A stretch of DNA of 64,000 bases from Chryseobacterium taeanense (GTDB lineage: Bacteria > Bacteroidota > Bacteroidia > Flavobacteriales > Weeksellaceae), in contig NZ_FNDW01000005.1 in the NCBI RefSeq assembly GCF_900099685.1, positions 1 through 64,000 on the forward strand, in the 5' to 3' direction. Made by a program: the position numbers and the translations under genes. The notes beneath the pieces are model-generated. The model saw only the letters and a list, made by a program, of their open reading frames with translations, did not search any database and was not told the origin of the DNA. Below, piece by piece: positions 7,905-15,719 of the stretch. Numbering within the stretch: position 1 is the first letter of the stretch; every line of letters begins with the position of its first letter.

Positions 7905-8606
7905 ATGAAAATAGCACTCGTTGGATACGGCAAAATGGGTAAAATCATTGATGAAATTGCCACTAAAAGAGGTCATGAAGTTGTTGCCAAACTGAAAGAA
8001 ACTCCGACTGCTGAAAATCTCAATAATCCGGATGTAGTCATAGAATTTTCATTACCGGAAGTCGCGTATGAAAATATCAAAGTATGCCTTGAGAATAAAA
8101 TTCCTGTCATCTGCGGAACAACCGGCTGGCTTGAGAAAAAACCTGAAATTGAACAGATGGCAGTTGCAAATGAAACGGGCTTCTTATATGGTTCCAACTT
8201 TAGTTTAGGGGTTAATTTATTTTTTGCTTTAAATGAAAAGCTTGCCGATTTAATGAAAAATGTAGATGAATATTCCTGTCAGCTGGAAGAAATTCATCAT
8301 ATCCATAAAAAAGATGCTCCGAGTGGTACAGCAATTTCTATTGCGGAAGGCATTTTTAAAAACAATCCGAAATTTGATTCGTGGAAACTGGAAGAAACTC
8401 AGGGTAATCAGCTTGGGATTTTTGCGATCCGTGAAGATGAGGTTCCCGGAACGCACAGCGTATTCTACAGAAGTGAAGTGGATGAAATTGAGATCAAACA
8501 TACGGCGTTTAACAGGAATGGTTTTGCGTTAGGGGCTGTAGTCGCAGCAGAGTGGATTAAAGACAAAAAGGGAAATTTCACAATGAAAGATGTTTTGGGG
8601 ATTTAA
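7905..8606 (+). CDS. dapB: 4-hydroxy-tetrahydrodipicolinate reductase
   Basis: DapB reduces dihydrodipicolinate with NAD(P)H in the diaminopimelate/lysine pathway. The N-terminal Rossmann motif is VGYGKMGK. The catalytic and substrate segment is EIHHIHKKDAPSGTA, followed by REDEVPGTHSV. At 233 residues it is in the short class typical of Bacteroidota. The ATG at 7905 (MKIALVGYG) is the true start; codons readable further upstream lie in a dispersed repeat. It is followed by lepB after about 120 bp. Confidence 0.95.
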   Translation: MKIALVGYGKMGKIIDEIATKRGHEVVAKLKETPTAENLNNPDVVIEFSLPEVAYENIKVCLENKIPVICGTTGWLEKKPEIEQMAVANETGFLYGSNFSLGVNLFFALNEKLADLMKNVDEYSCQLEEIHHIHKKDAPSGTAISIAEGIFKNNPKFDSWKLEETQGNQLGIFAIREDEVPGTHSVFYRSEVDEIEIKHTAFNRNGFALGAVVAAEWIKDKKGNFTMKDVLGI

Positions 8607-8725
8607 TTGTAACAAAATTCCTACATTGCAAACTAATACGGTGAATGGTGAATCGTCAATATTGTTCTGATCATTTATCGATCATTATTCATCAATTATA
8701 TTATATAGATTAGGCACAGAAATTT

Positions 8726-10408
8726 ATGAATTATTTTTTAACGTATACAGTTTATGTTCTCATTCTGTCTGTACTGATGGGAATTTCCACTTGGAAACTG
8801 TTCAAAAAGCTCGGGTATAACCCTCTATTTGCTTTTATTCCTTTTTACAATTATTTTCTTATTTTAAAAGAAACCAAGCATCCGAAATGGTGGGCGATTT
8901 TGTCTTATTTACCGATCGTAGGGCCAATTATGATGTCGGTGTTTCATTTATATTTAATGAAAAAATTCGGAAAAACACTTTTCAAGGATAAGCTTCTTAC
9001 CGTAATTCTTCCTTTTATCTACATGGCAACGGTGAATTACAGCAAAGATGCAGAGGTGGAAGATGAAAATGAATTGTTCCTGACAGATGAAGAAAAGAGT
9101 GAAAAAAAGAAAGACTCTTTCATTGGTTCTGTTACTTTTGCCGTAGTTTTTGCAACAATTATCCACGTTTTTGTAACGCAACCTTTCGGGATCCCTACAG
9201 GATCTATGGAAAGAACTTTATTGGTTGGAGATTTTCTTTTCGTAAACAAATGGAGCTATGGTTACAGACTACCTATGCGACCTTTAGCTATACCATTCCT
9301 TCAGGGAACGATTATGGATACCGGTGAAAAAGGTAATCCTAAAGATGATCCGAAATCTTATGTAGATGCTGTAAAACTTCCTTACGAAAGAATTTTACAG
9401 TTTAATAAACCGCAGCGACATGATGTAGTGGTTTTCAATTATCCTCAGGATTCTGTGCATACGGCGATTGACAGAAAAGATCCTTATGTGAAAAGATGTG
9501 TAGCGGTAGCCGGTGACACTTTCGAAATGAGAGCTGGGAGACTTTATGTAAACGGAAAACCGGAAACAGTTTTGGGAGACCAGGAAATTCAACACGCTTA
9601 TTATGTGGAGACTGGAAGCGAACTTGATATTAAAGATCTTTTCAAAAAATTAGAATATATTTCAATTATTCAAGTGGATAATTCTAGCCGTTATTTTGAA
9701 GAAGCTGTTAAAAAATATGGTATTAATCCAGCAAATACAGTGTATTTAATGCAGCTTACAGATAAGAGATTAAAGGCTATTAAGGAGCTTCCTCAGGTTG
9801 TGTCTGTTCATGAAGATGTGATGCAAAAGGGATATGCATCTATTAACTATAGGGATGCAATGAGAACGAAAATAGATACAACACAATCTATTTATCCTAT
9901 TAACAAACCTTGGAACCAAGACTGGTATGGTCCTCTTAAAATCCCCAAAAAAGGAGATGTTGTAACTATTAATCAGGAGTCTCTTCCAATGTATCAATGG
10001 ATTATTTCTGAATATGAACATAACAGTTTAGAAAATAAAAACGGGAAAATTTTCATTAACGGAAAAGAAACCAATCAGTACACAATTAAACAGGATTATT
10101 ATATGATGGTCGGTGACAACAGAGATGCTTCCCTGGATGCAAGATTCTTTGGTTTCGTTCCTGAAGAAAATATTGTTGGAAAGCCGATGTTTACTTGGAT
10201 GAGTATTGAAGGGGTATTTAAAGATTCTAGCTCTTCTTATCAAGCAGACGGGTGGAGAATCCGTTGGGACAGAATGTTCAAAGCAACGAATACAGGTGAA
10301 GCCAACAAAACTTCATACTGGTGGATTGCAGCGATGATTCTTATTTTATTCTTCGGCTGGGAATATTTCGTGAAACTATTTAAAAAGAAAAAAGCAGAAG
10401 ACGATTAA
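8726..10408 (+). CDS. lepB: signal peptidase I, long Bacteroidota form
   Basis: LepB cleaves signal peptides from exported proteins at the outer face of the inner membrane. Three N-terminal hydrophobic segments (residues about 4-110, including GYNPLFAFIPFYNYF) precede the usual S26 anchor at about 133-153. The catalytic Ser160 lies in GIPTGSMERTL and the general base Lys256 in YVKRCVAVAGD. The C-terminal box is GDNRDASLDARFFGFV. A last hydrophobic segment at about 533-551 ends the protein. At 560 residues it is far longer than E. coli LepB (324) because of insertions between boxes D and E. A LepB-like gene follows 6 bp downstream. Confidence 0.95.
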   Translation: MNYFLTYTVYVLILSVLMGISTWKLFKKLGYNPLFAFIPFYNYFLILKETKHPKWWAILSYLPIVGPIMMSVFHLYLMKKFGKTLFKDKLLTVILPFIYMATVNYSKDAEVEDENELFLTDEEKSEKKKDSFIGSVTFAVVFATIIHVFVTQPFGIPTGSMERTLLVGDFLFVNKWSYGYRLPMRPLAIPFLQGTIMDTGEKGNPKDDPKSYVDAVKLPYERILQFNKPQRHDVVVFNYPQDSVHTAIDRKDPYVKRCVAVAGDTFEMRAGRLYVNGKPETVLGDQEIQHAYYVETGSELDIKDLFKKLEYISIIQVDNSSRYFEEAVKKYGINPANTVYLMQLTDKRLKAIKELPQVVSVHEDVMQKGYASINYRDAMRTKIDTTQSIYPINKPWNQDWYGPLKIPKKGDVVTINQESLPMYQWIISEYEHNSLENKNGKIFINGKETNQYTIKQDYYMMVGDNRDASLDARFFGFVPEENIVGKPMFTWMSIEGVFKDSSSSYQADGWRIRWDRMFKATNTGEANKTSYWWIAAMILILFFGWEYFVKLFKKKKAEDD

Positions 10409-10414
10409 TATCTG

Positions 10415-11092
10415 ATGTTTAAAAATAAAATATTTAATAGAGTTCTCCTTGCGGGTAGCTTTATTGTAACAATTTTAATTATTGCAAAACTCTCCGGGGT
10501 TTTGCAATATGCTTATGTACCACAGGCTGGTGGTGAGCCCAATATTAAGAAAAACTCATTTGTAATCATTACAAATATTCTTCCTTATGAGAAATTTAAG
10601 CTGTTAACTTATAATCAGAATTCCAAAGAGTTTGGTAAAGGTGTTTATGTCCAAAGGTTAGTGGGGATAGAAGGAGATAAGGTTAAGATTAAAAATGGAA
10701 ACCTGTTGGTAAATAATGAATTAGTGAGAACAGGAATTAATTTAAAACATTTATATAAAATTGACAGAGCATTTGTCAATGATTTGATGTTAAAAGGAAT
10801 GTCAGAAAAAGAATTCTATCAGTTTGATAATGACTATTTTCTGACTAACCTAAGTGGAAACGAATTGAATGATAATTTCTTTTATGAAAGGTTTATCAAT
10901 CCCAACCCTGATCCGGAGATTGTCAAAATGTATCATAAAAACTGGAATGCAGATAATTTTGGGCCAGTAACAATTCCTCCGGGAAAAGTCTTTTTTCTTG
11001 GCGACAATCGAAATGCAAGTTTAGATTCAAGATATATAGGATTTATTGATGAAAGTGAAATAATCGGAAGAATTATTTATCCTAAAAATTAA
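10415..11092 (+). CDS. signal peptidase I-like protein lacking the catalytic dyad
   Basis: This S26 signal-peptidase homologue of 225 residues sits 6 bp after lepB. It has one N-terminal membrane anchor (residues 10-30). Box B reads VPQAGGEPNI where active enzymes have VPSGSMEPTL, so the nucleophilic Ser is Gly39. Box D reads YVQRLVGIEGD instead of YIKR, so the general-base Lys is Gln80. Box E is intact (GDNRNASLDSRYIGF). The scaffold is conserved while both catalytic residues are lost, which points to a pseudoenzyme, perhaps binding signal peptides or regulating LepB. It is unlikely to be a decaying pseudogene, because the frame is clean and the fold motifs remain. Confidence 0.85.
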   Translation: MFKNKIFNRVLLAGSFIVTILIIAKLSGVLQYAYVPQAGGEPNIKKNSFVIITNILPYEKFKLLTYNQNSKEFGKGVYVQRLVGIEGDKVKIKNGNLLVNNELVRTGINLKHLYKIDRAFVNDLMLKGMSEKEFYQFDNDYFLTNLSGNELNDNFFYERFINPNPDPEIVKMYHKNWNADNFGPVTIPPGKVFFLGDNRNASLDSRYIGFIDESEIIGRIIYPKN

Positions 11093-11095
11093 AGT

Positions 11096-11713
11096 ATGAA
11101 CAATATATTATTACCGGTATTTTATTTACCGCCAATTTCCTGGTTTTCGGTATTCCTGAATCCTGAAAACGAAATTTTATTTGAACAGTTTGAACATTTT
11201 CCGAAACAAACTTATAGAAACAGAGCCAATATATATGGCGCAAACGGAAAATTATCTTTAATCATTCCGATTTCCCATAATGGAAAAAGAGAATTTAAGG
11301 ATATCGAAATTTCTTACCGCGAAGACTGGAGAAATCTTCATTGGAAATCTATTAAAACAGCCTATCAGAGTTCTCCCTATTTTGAATTTTATGAAGATAA
11401 ACTTAAAAAAATATTCGAGATAAAAGAACAAAATTTATTGGATTTTAACCTTAAAGCACTTGAGGTTATTCAGCAAATTCTTAAAACAGAAAAGGCATGG
11501 TCTTTGAATGCAGAATACATCAAAAATCCTCAGGAAATCAATTTCAGAGAAAAATTTTCAGCTAAAAACCCATCAGAATTTGAAGTGGAAGAATATTATC
11601 AAACATTTTCCGATAAATCAGGTTTTTTAGAAGATTTGTCCATTTTGGATCTTATTTGTAACAAAGGGCCTGAATCCCTGACTTATATTAAAAATATTAA
11701 ACAATCATACTAA
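11096..11713 (+). CDS. WbqC family protein
   Basis: The sequence begins LLPVFYLPPISWFSVFL with the WbqC signature, then FPKQTYRNRANIYGANG and the typical WHWKSIKTAYQSSPYF-like core (LHWKSIKTAYQSSPYF). Members are often found in O-antigen or glycan clusters in other bacteria, but their reaction is not settled. The gene lies 3 bp after the signal peptidase-like gene and 1 bp before the protease, so it belongs to the lepB transcript. The length of 205 residues is normal. Confidence 0.85.
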   Translation: MNNILLPVFYLPPISWFSVFLNPENEILFEQFEHFPKQTYRNRANIYGANGKLSLIIPISHNGKREFKDIEISYREDWRNLHWKSIKTAYQSSPYFEFYEDKLKKIFEIKEQNLLDFNLKALEVIQQILKTEKAWSLNAEYIKNPQEINFREKFSAKNPSEFEVEEYYQTFSDKSGFLEDLSILDLICNKGPESLTYIKNIKQSY

Positions 11714-11714
11714 C

Positions 11715-13391
11715 ATGAAAAAGGTATTATTAGCCGCTGTTTTTTTAGTGGGATTCGGCTTCTCGCATGCGCAGGAAACTAAAGCAAGCGTTGATCCTAT
11801 GAAAGATAAAGATCTTATGACATGGTATCATAAAGACTTTTCTGCTACGAAGGTTTATGGAGTAAATACAGAAAACGCATATAAATATTTAGAATCTAAA
11901 GGTCTTAAACCTAAAACGGTAGTTGTAGGTGTTCTGGATAGTGGTGTTCAGGTAGATCATCCTGGATTGGCTAAAAATATATGGTCAAATCCTAATGAAG
12001 TTCCGGGTAATGGAAAAGATGATGACGGTAACGGATATATCGACGATGTTCACGGATGGAACTTCATCGGTGGAAAGAACGGAGATATTGACATTGATAA
12101 TATGGAAGTAACACGTGTTGTTGCTAAATACAAGCCTGTTTTTGAAGGAGAAGATTCTACAAAAAACAAAGCAAACCAAGCTAAAATGCCAGAGGAATTT
12201 GCGATGTATATGAAATCCAAGGAAATTTTTACCAAGAAAAGTGTAGAAGCAAGACAAGGTTTTCAGACTTATACAATGATTAATGAAGCAATTCCGACAA
12301 TGGTGAAGTTGCTCAATGGTAAATCCATCACTCCTGAAAATATTGCGTCAATAAAGCCTGCAGATCAAAAAGAAGCTATGGCAGTTACGGTTTTGAGTCA
12401 GGTTGCCCAAAGTCCTGAATTTAAAGGTAAATCTGCTGCAGAATTTGAAAAAATAATGCGTGATCAGATTAAAGAAGCATTAGATTATTTTGGCCCACAG
12501 GAAAAACAATATAATCTTGATTATGATCCGAGAAAAGAGATTGTAGGAGATAATTATGATGATTACTCTGAAAAAAATTACGGAAACAACCATTACGAAG
12601 GCCCTGATGCAATGCACGGAACACACGTTGCAGGAATCATTGCAGGACTTCCAAACGGAACTGAAATACAATATGGGGTAGCTTCAAAAGTGGCTAAAAT
12701 CATGTCTGTAAGAACGGTTCCGAATGGTGACGAAAGAGACAAAGATGTTGCGAATGCCATCCGATATGCGGTTGATAACGGTGCAAAAGTTTTGAATATG
12801 AGCTTCGGAAAGCCGGTTTCACCAGGTAAAAATGTAGTTTGGGATGCTTTCAAATATGCTCAGGATAAAGGCGTTTTATTGGTAAAAGCGGCGGGTAACG
12901 AGAATGAAGATGTTGCAGAGCATTTGGCTTATCCTACTAATTTTAAAAATGTAACCGATGAGAAACCTTTTGTAGATAATGTAATTGTCGTAGGAGCCAG
13001 TACCAATGATAACAATGCTCTAAGAGCAGGCTTCTCAAATTACAATAAAAAGATGGTTAATGTATTCGCTCCGGGTGATGAGATTTATTCTACCATTCCA
13101 CACAACGAATATAAATATCTTCAGGGAACCTCGATGGCATCTCCTGTTGTAGCAGGTGCAGCCGCCGTTTTATTGGCATATATGCCTAATCTTACACCGG
13201 CCCAGATTATTGAATCTTTAGTGAAGTCAAGCAATCCGAGTACAGCAAATGGATTTGCCGATTTCTCTCAGGCGGGCGGAGTTATTGATGTAAAAAAAGC
13301 CGCAGAATATGCTTATACAAATTTTTATAATGGAAAATCAGCTTCAGGAAAAAGAGTTCAAAAATCCGTAAAAAAGGCTGTTAAAAAATAA
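11715..13391 (+). CDS. secreted subtilisin-like serine protease (S8)
   Basis: A signal peptide (residues 1-19, ending FSHAQ) is followed by a subtilase domain. The catalytic residues are Asp75 (VLDSGVQVDHPG), His301 (MHGTHVAGIIAG) and Ser473 (GTSMASPVVAGAA). The oxyanion Asn region is VKAAGNENED. The Asp-to-His interval is about 226 residues against about 30 in subtilisin. It holds a calcium-like DDDGNGYIDD loop followed by a largely helical insertion. The C-terminus is a Lys-rich tail (VQKSVKKAVKK) without a type IX sorting domain, so a periplasmic or cell-associated location is more likely than full secretion. It is the last gene of the lepB operon. Confidence 0.93.
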   Translation: MKKVLLAAVFLVGFGFSHAQETKASVDPMKDKDLMTWYHKDFSATKVYGVNTENAYKYLESKGLKPKTVVVGVLDSGVQVDHPGLAKNIWSNPNEVPGNGKDDDGNGYIDDVHGWNFIGGKNGDIDIDNMEVTRVVAKYKPVFEGEDSTKNKANQAKMPEEFAMYMKSKEIFTKKSVEARQGFQTYTMINEAIPTMVKLLNGKSITPENIASIKPADQKEAMAVTVLSQVAQSPEFKGKSAAEFEKIMRDQIKEALDYFGPQEKQYNLDYDPRKEIVGDNYDDYSEKNYGNNHYEGPDAMHGTHVAGIIAGLPNGTEIQYGVASKVAKIMSVRTVPNGDERDKDVANAIRYAVDNGAKVLNMSFGKPVSPGKNVVWDAFKYAQDKGVLLVKAAGNENEDVAEHLAYPTNFKNVTDEKPFVDNVIVVGASTNDNNALRAGFSNYNKKMVNVFAPGDEIYSTIPHNEYKYLQGTSMASPVVAGAAAVLLAYMPNLTPAQIIESLVKSSNPSTANGFADFSQAGGVIDVKKAAEYAYTNFYNGKSASGKRVQKSVKKAVKK

Positions 13392-13423
13392 CATATCAAT
13401 CTGTAATTAAGGTTGAATCATAC

Positions 13424-13450
13424 AAAGTCCGAAAATTTCGGACTTTTTTT
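13424..13450 (+). terminator. terminator after the S8 protease gene
   Basis: A perfect 11-bp inverted repeat AAAGTCCGAAA / TTTCGGACTTT is followed by a T tract. Confidence 0.85.
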
Positions 13451-13518
13451 ATTTTTATCTTTCAATTTTGGCACGGTTTTTTGTAATTTTATTATAACAA
13501 ATAATAATAAACTACAAA

Positions 13519-14013
13519 ATGAAAAAGTTACTATTTACAGGGATGTTAGGTGCATCACTTTTTGCGGTGTCTTGTTCCGGAGTAAAAAATGCCCAAACGG
13601 CTCAAAGTCAGAGGTCAGAATTTCTAAAAATGAAAGGTGACTGGCAAATCGTTAGTATCAATTATGATAAAGAATTTAAAATTAAACCATTTGATGATGG
13701 CATTGATGCGCAGTGCTTTGTAGGAAGTCACTGGAGACTGATTCCTAATAACTGGACAGGTGCTTACACCGTGAACGGGGGAGGAACGTGTGGCGCAGGA
13801 TTTACACAGCCTATCAAAGTTGATGTGACAAGCGGAAATACTTTCAGTTTCAAGAAAATAGCAGAAGGTACAAAGGCAAAGCAAAATACTATGGGTTATA
13901 CACTTACCCTTATCAGTCAGTCGACAGACCAGTTTTCACTAGAACAGAATATTCCTTTTGACGGAGAAAATGTAAGAGTTGTTTACAACTTTGAAAGAAC
14001 AGGAATGAAGTAA
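13519..14013 (+). CDS. lipocalin-like lipoprotein
   Basis: The N-terminus is a lipoprotein signal (LLFTGMLGASLFAVSCSG, lipidated Cys about residue 20). The mature part starts with a helix and MKGDWQIVSINYD, similar to the GxW start of Bacteroidota lipocalin-like (DUF4488/Lipocalin_4 type) proteins. Conserved Cys, Gly and Trp (CFVGSHWRLIPNN) and alternating beta strands follow. The ligand and role are unknown. It sits 20 bp before an OmpA-family lipoprotein gene, so the two probably act together in the outer membrane. Confidence 0.7.
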   Translation: MKKLLFTGMLGASLFAVSCSGVKNAQTAQSQRSEFLKMKGDWQIVSINYDKEFKIKPFDDGIDAQCFVGSHWRLIPNNWTGAYTVNGGGTCGAGFTQPIKVDVTSGNTFSFKKIAEGTKAKQNTMGYTLTLISQSTDQFSLEQNIPFDGENVRVVYNFERTGMK

Positions 14014-14033
14014 TTAACATAAAATAATAAACA

Positions 14034-14723
14034 ATGAAATTTACAAAAACAAATATAGGAGGCCTATTTTTAGCGTCAGCATTAGTACTTACCAGCTGTG
14101 AGGCAGTAAAGAACTCAAATCACCAGCAAAGAGGGACCGCAGTTGGAGTAGCATCAGGAGCCGTAATCGGAGGTATTTTAGGAAATAATGTAGGAAAAGG
14201 AGGAAATGGTGCTATTGGAGCAGTTTTAGGTGGAGTAATTGGTGGTGTCGCCGGTAATGTAATCGGTTCTAAAATGGATAAACAGGCTAGAGAAATTAAA
14301 GAAACATTGCCTGGTGCTGAAGTGGAAAGAGTAGGAGACGGTATTAAAATTACATTAAACGAAAGTATCGTAAATTTTGATTTCGATTCTTCTGCACTTA
14401 CAGGTGCTGCCCAGAACAATCTTGATAAATTAGCTCAGGTTCTTATCAATAATCCTGACACCAATATCAATATTTACGGACATACAGACAGCAAGGGCAG
14501 CGATTCTTACAATATGTCTCTTTCGGAAAGAAGAGCAAATTCTGTAAAAAGCTATCTTATAGGTAAAGGAATTGCGTCAGGAAGAATGTTTGCAAAAGGG
14601 GAAGGCGAGAGTATGCCAATAGCAACAAACGATACCGATGCAGGAAGAGCAAAAAACAGAAGAGTGGAGTTTGCCATTACAGCCAATGAGAAAATGATTA
14701 ATGACGCAAAGAACGGACAATAG
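14034..14723 (+). CDS. OmpA-family outer-membrane lipoprotein
   Basis: A lipobox (ALVLTSCEA, Cys about residue 22) is followed by a glycine-zipper segment at about 37-80 (GVASGAVIGGILGNNVGKGG) of the YmgG/Gly-zipper type. An OmpA C-terminal peptidoglycan-binding domain covers 105-220, with NFDFDSSAL, NIYGHTDSKGSDSYN, LSERRANSVKSYL and GRAKNRRVEF. It anchors the outer membrane to peptidoglycan. It is similar in layout to YiaD and follows the lipocalin-like gene in one transcript ended by a terminator. Confidence 0.9.
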   Translation: MKFTKTNIGGLFLASALVLTSCEAVKNSNHQQRGTAVGVASGAVIGGILGNNVGKGGNGAIGAVLGGVIGGVAGNVIGSKMDKQAREIKETLPGAEVERVGDGIKITLNESIVNFDFDSSALTGAAQNNLDKLAQVLINNPDTNINIYGHTDSKGSDSYNMSLSERRANSVKSYLIGKGIASGRMFAKGEGESMPIATNDTDAGRAKNRRVEFAITANEKMINDAKNGQ

Positions 14724-14749
14724 TAATTAAACATATAAATATTTTCATC

Positions 14750-14774
14750 AATAACCGCATTTGCGGTTATTTTT
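14750..14774 (+). terminator. terminator after the OmpA-family gene
   Basis: A 10-bp perfect stem AATAACCGCA / TGCGGTTATT precedes a T run. Confidence 0.75.
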
Positions 14775-14806
14775 GTATTTTTATCGTAATATTCTCTGAA
14801 AATTAT

Positions 14807-14814
14807 TATTTTTG
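14807..14814 (+). promoter_or_regulatory. -7 element (TATTTTTG) before the arabinose-donor-like operon
   Basis: This matches TAnnTTTG and lies 17 nt before the ATG at 14832. No good upstream TTG lies at the expected distance. Confidence 0.4.
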
Positions 14815-14831
14815 TATCTGAAATAACATAG

Positions 14832-15719
14832 ATGAAGAAATATTTAAAACTGCTCCGTGTCGAGCAATGGGTAAAAAACCTGTTTGTTTTTGTTCCGTTA
14901 TTTTTCTCCGGAAACATAAAAAATATCGATTTACTTACTAAAAGTATTTTCGCGTTCATTATTTTCTCTTTGGCGGCAAGTGTCGTTTATATTCTGAACG
15001 ACTATAATGATATCGAAGCAGACCGCAAACATCCCGAAAAAAGAAAAAGGCCTCTGGCGAGTGGCGCGATTTCAAAATCTCAGGCTATAGGTATTTTCGT
15101 AATCCTTATAGTTCTTGATATTTCGCTGGTGTTTTTTGCACAGTCTTATTTTCATGAGAATCTCTGGAAATTCGCAATCATCATAGGATCTTATTTTTTA
15201 ATGAATCTGGCTTATACATTCAGATTAAAGCACGTTCCTATTATTGATATTTCTATTATTGCTTTGGGGTTTGTTCTCAGAGTTTTAGCAGGAGGATACA
15301 TCACCGGAATTACTATTTCCCAATGGGCTATTTTACTTACTTTTGTGCTGGCGTTGGTACTTGCCATCGGTAAAAGGAGAGGAGAACTTATCAATGCCCA
15401 GGTTTCTGGAAAAACAAGAAAAGCTTTAGACGGATATAATGTGCAGTTTGCTGATATTGCTCTTTCAATTTCGGTAACGCTGGCAATCGTCTGTTATATT
15501 ATGTTTACGCTTTCACCGGAAGTTCAGGCAAAATTCCATCAACGTGTTTTTTATACAGTAATATTTGTTGTATTTGCTTTTTTGAGATATCTGCAGCAAA
15601 CGTTGGTGTACAACAGAACAGAATCTCCTACCAAGATCGTCTACCGCGACAGGTATATTCAGATCACTTTACTGCTTTGGGTTGCTACATTTTTAATTCA
15701 AATTTATTTTAAAAAATGA
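14832..15719 (+). CDS. UbiA-family decaprenyl-phosphate phosphoribosyltransferase-like
   Basis: This is a polytopic membrane prenyltransferase of the UbiA superfamily. The first Asp-rich motif is ILNDYNDIEADRKHPEKRKR, followed by PLASG; a second conserved region is VLRVLAGGY. The start (LKLLRVEQWVKNLFVFVPLFF) is typical of the branch that transfers 5-phosphoribose from PRPP to polyprenyl phosphate (mycobacterial Rv3806c). It shows eight or nine hydrophobic segments and has 295 residues. It overlaps the next gene by 4 bp. The neighbours (DprE1-like, DprE2-like, HAD phosphatase) strongly support this activity over a quinone or haem prenyltransferase. Confidence 0.85.
   Translation: MKKYLKLLRVEQWVKNLFVFVPLFFSGNIKNIDLLTKSIFAFIIFSLAASVVYILNDYNDIEADRKHPEKRKRPLASGAISKSQAIGIFVILIVLDISLVFFAQSYFHENLWKFAIIIGSYFLMNLAYTFRLKHVPIIDISIIALGFVLRVLAGGYITGITISQWAILLTFVLALVLAIGKRRGELINAQVSGKTRKALDGYNVQFADIALSISVTLAIVCYIMFTLSPEVQAKFHQRVFYTVIFVVFAFLRYLQQTLVYNRTESPTKIVYRDRYIQITLLLWVATFLIQIYFKK

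Noticed and set aside
8641..8700. Short TGATCATTTATCGATCA inverted sequence between dapB and lepB
   Set aside because: Only a 5-bp stem without a T tract; not supportable as terminator or operator.
14552..14959. A 135-codon minus-strand open frame
   Set aside because: Spans the end of the OmpA-family gene, its terminator and the start of the UbiA gene; no coding features.
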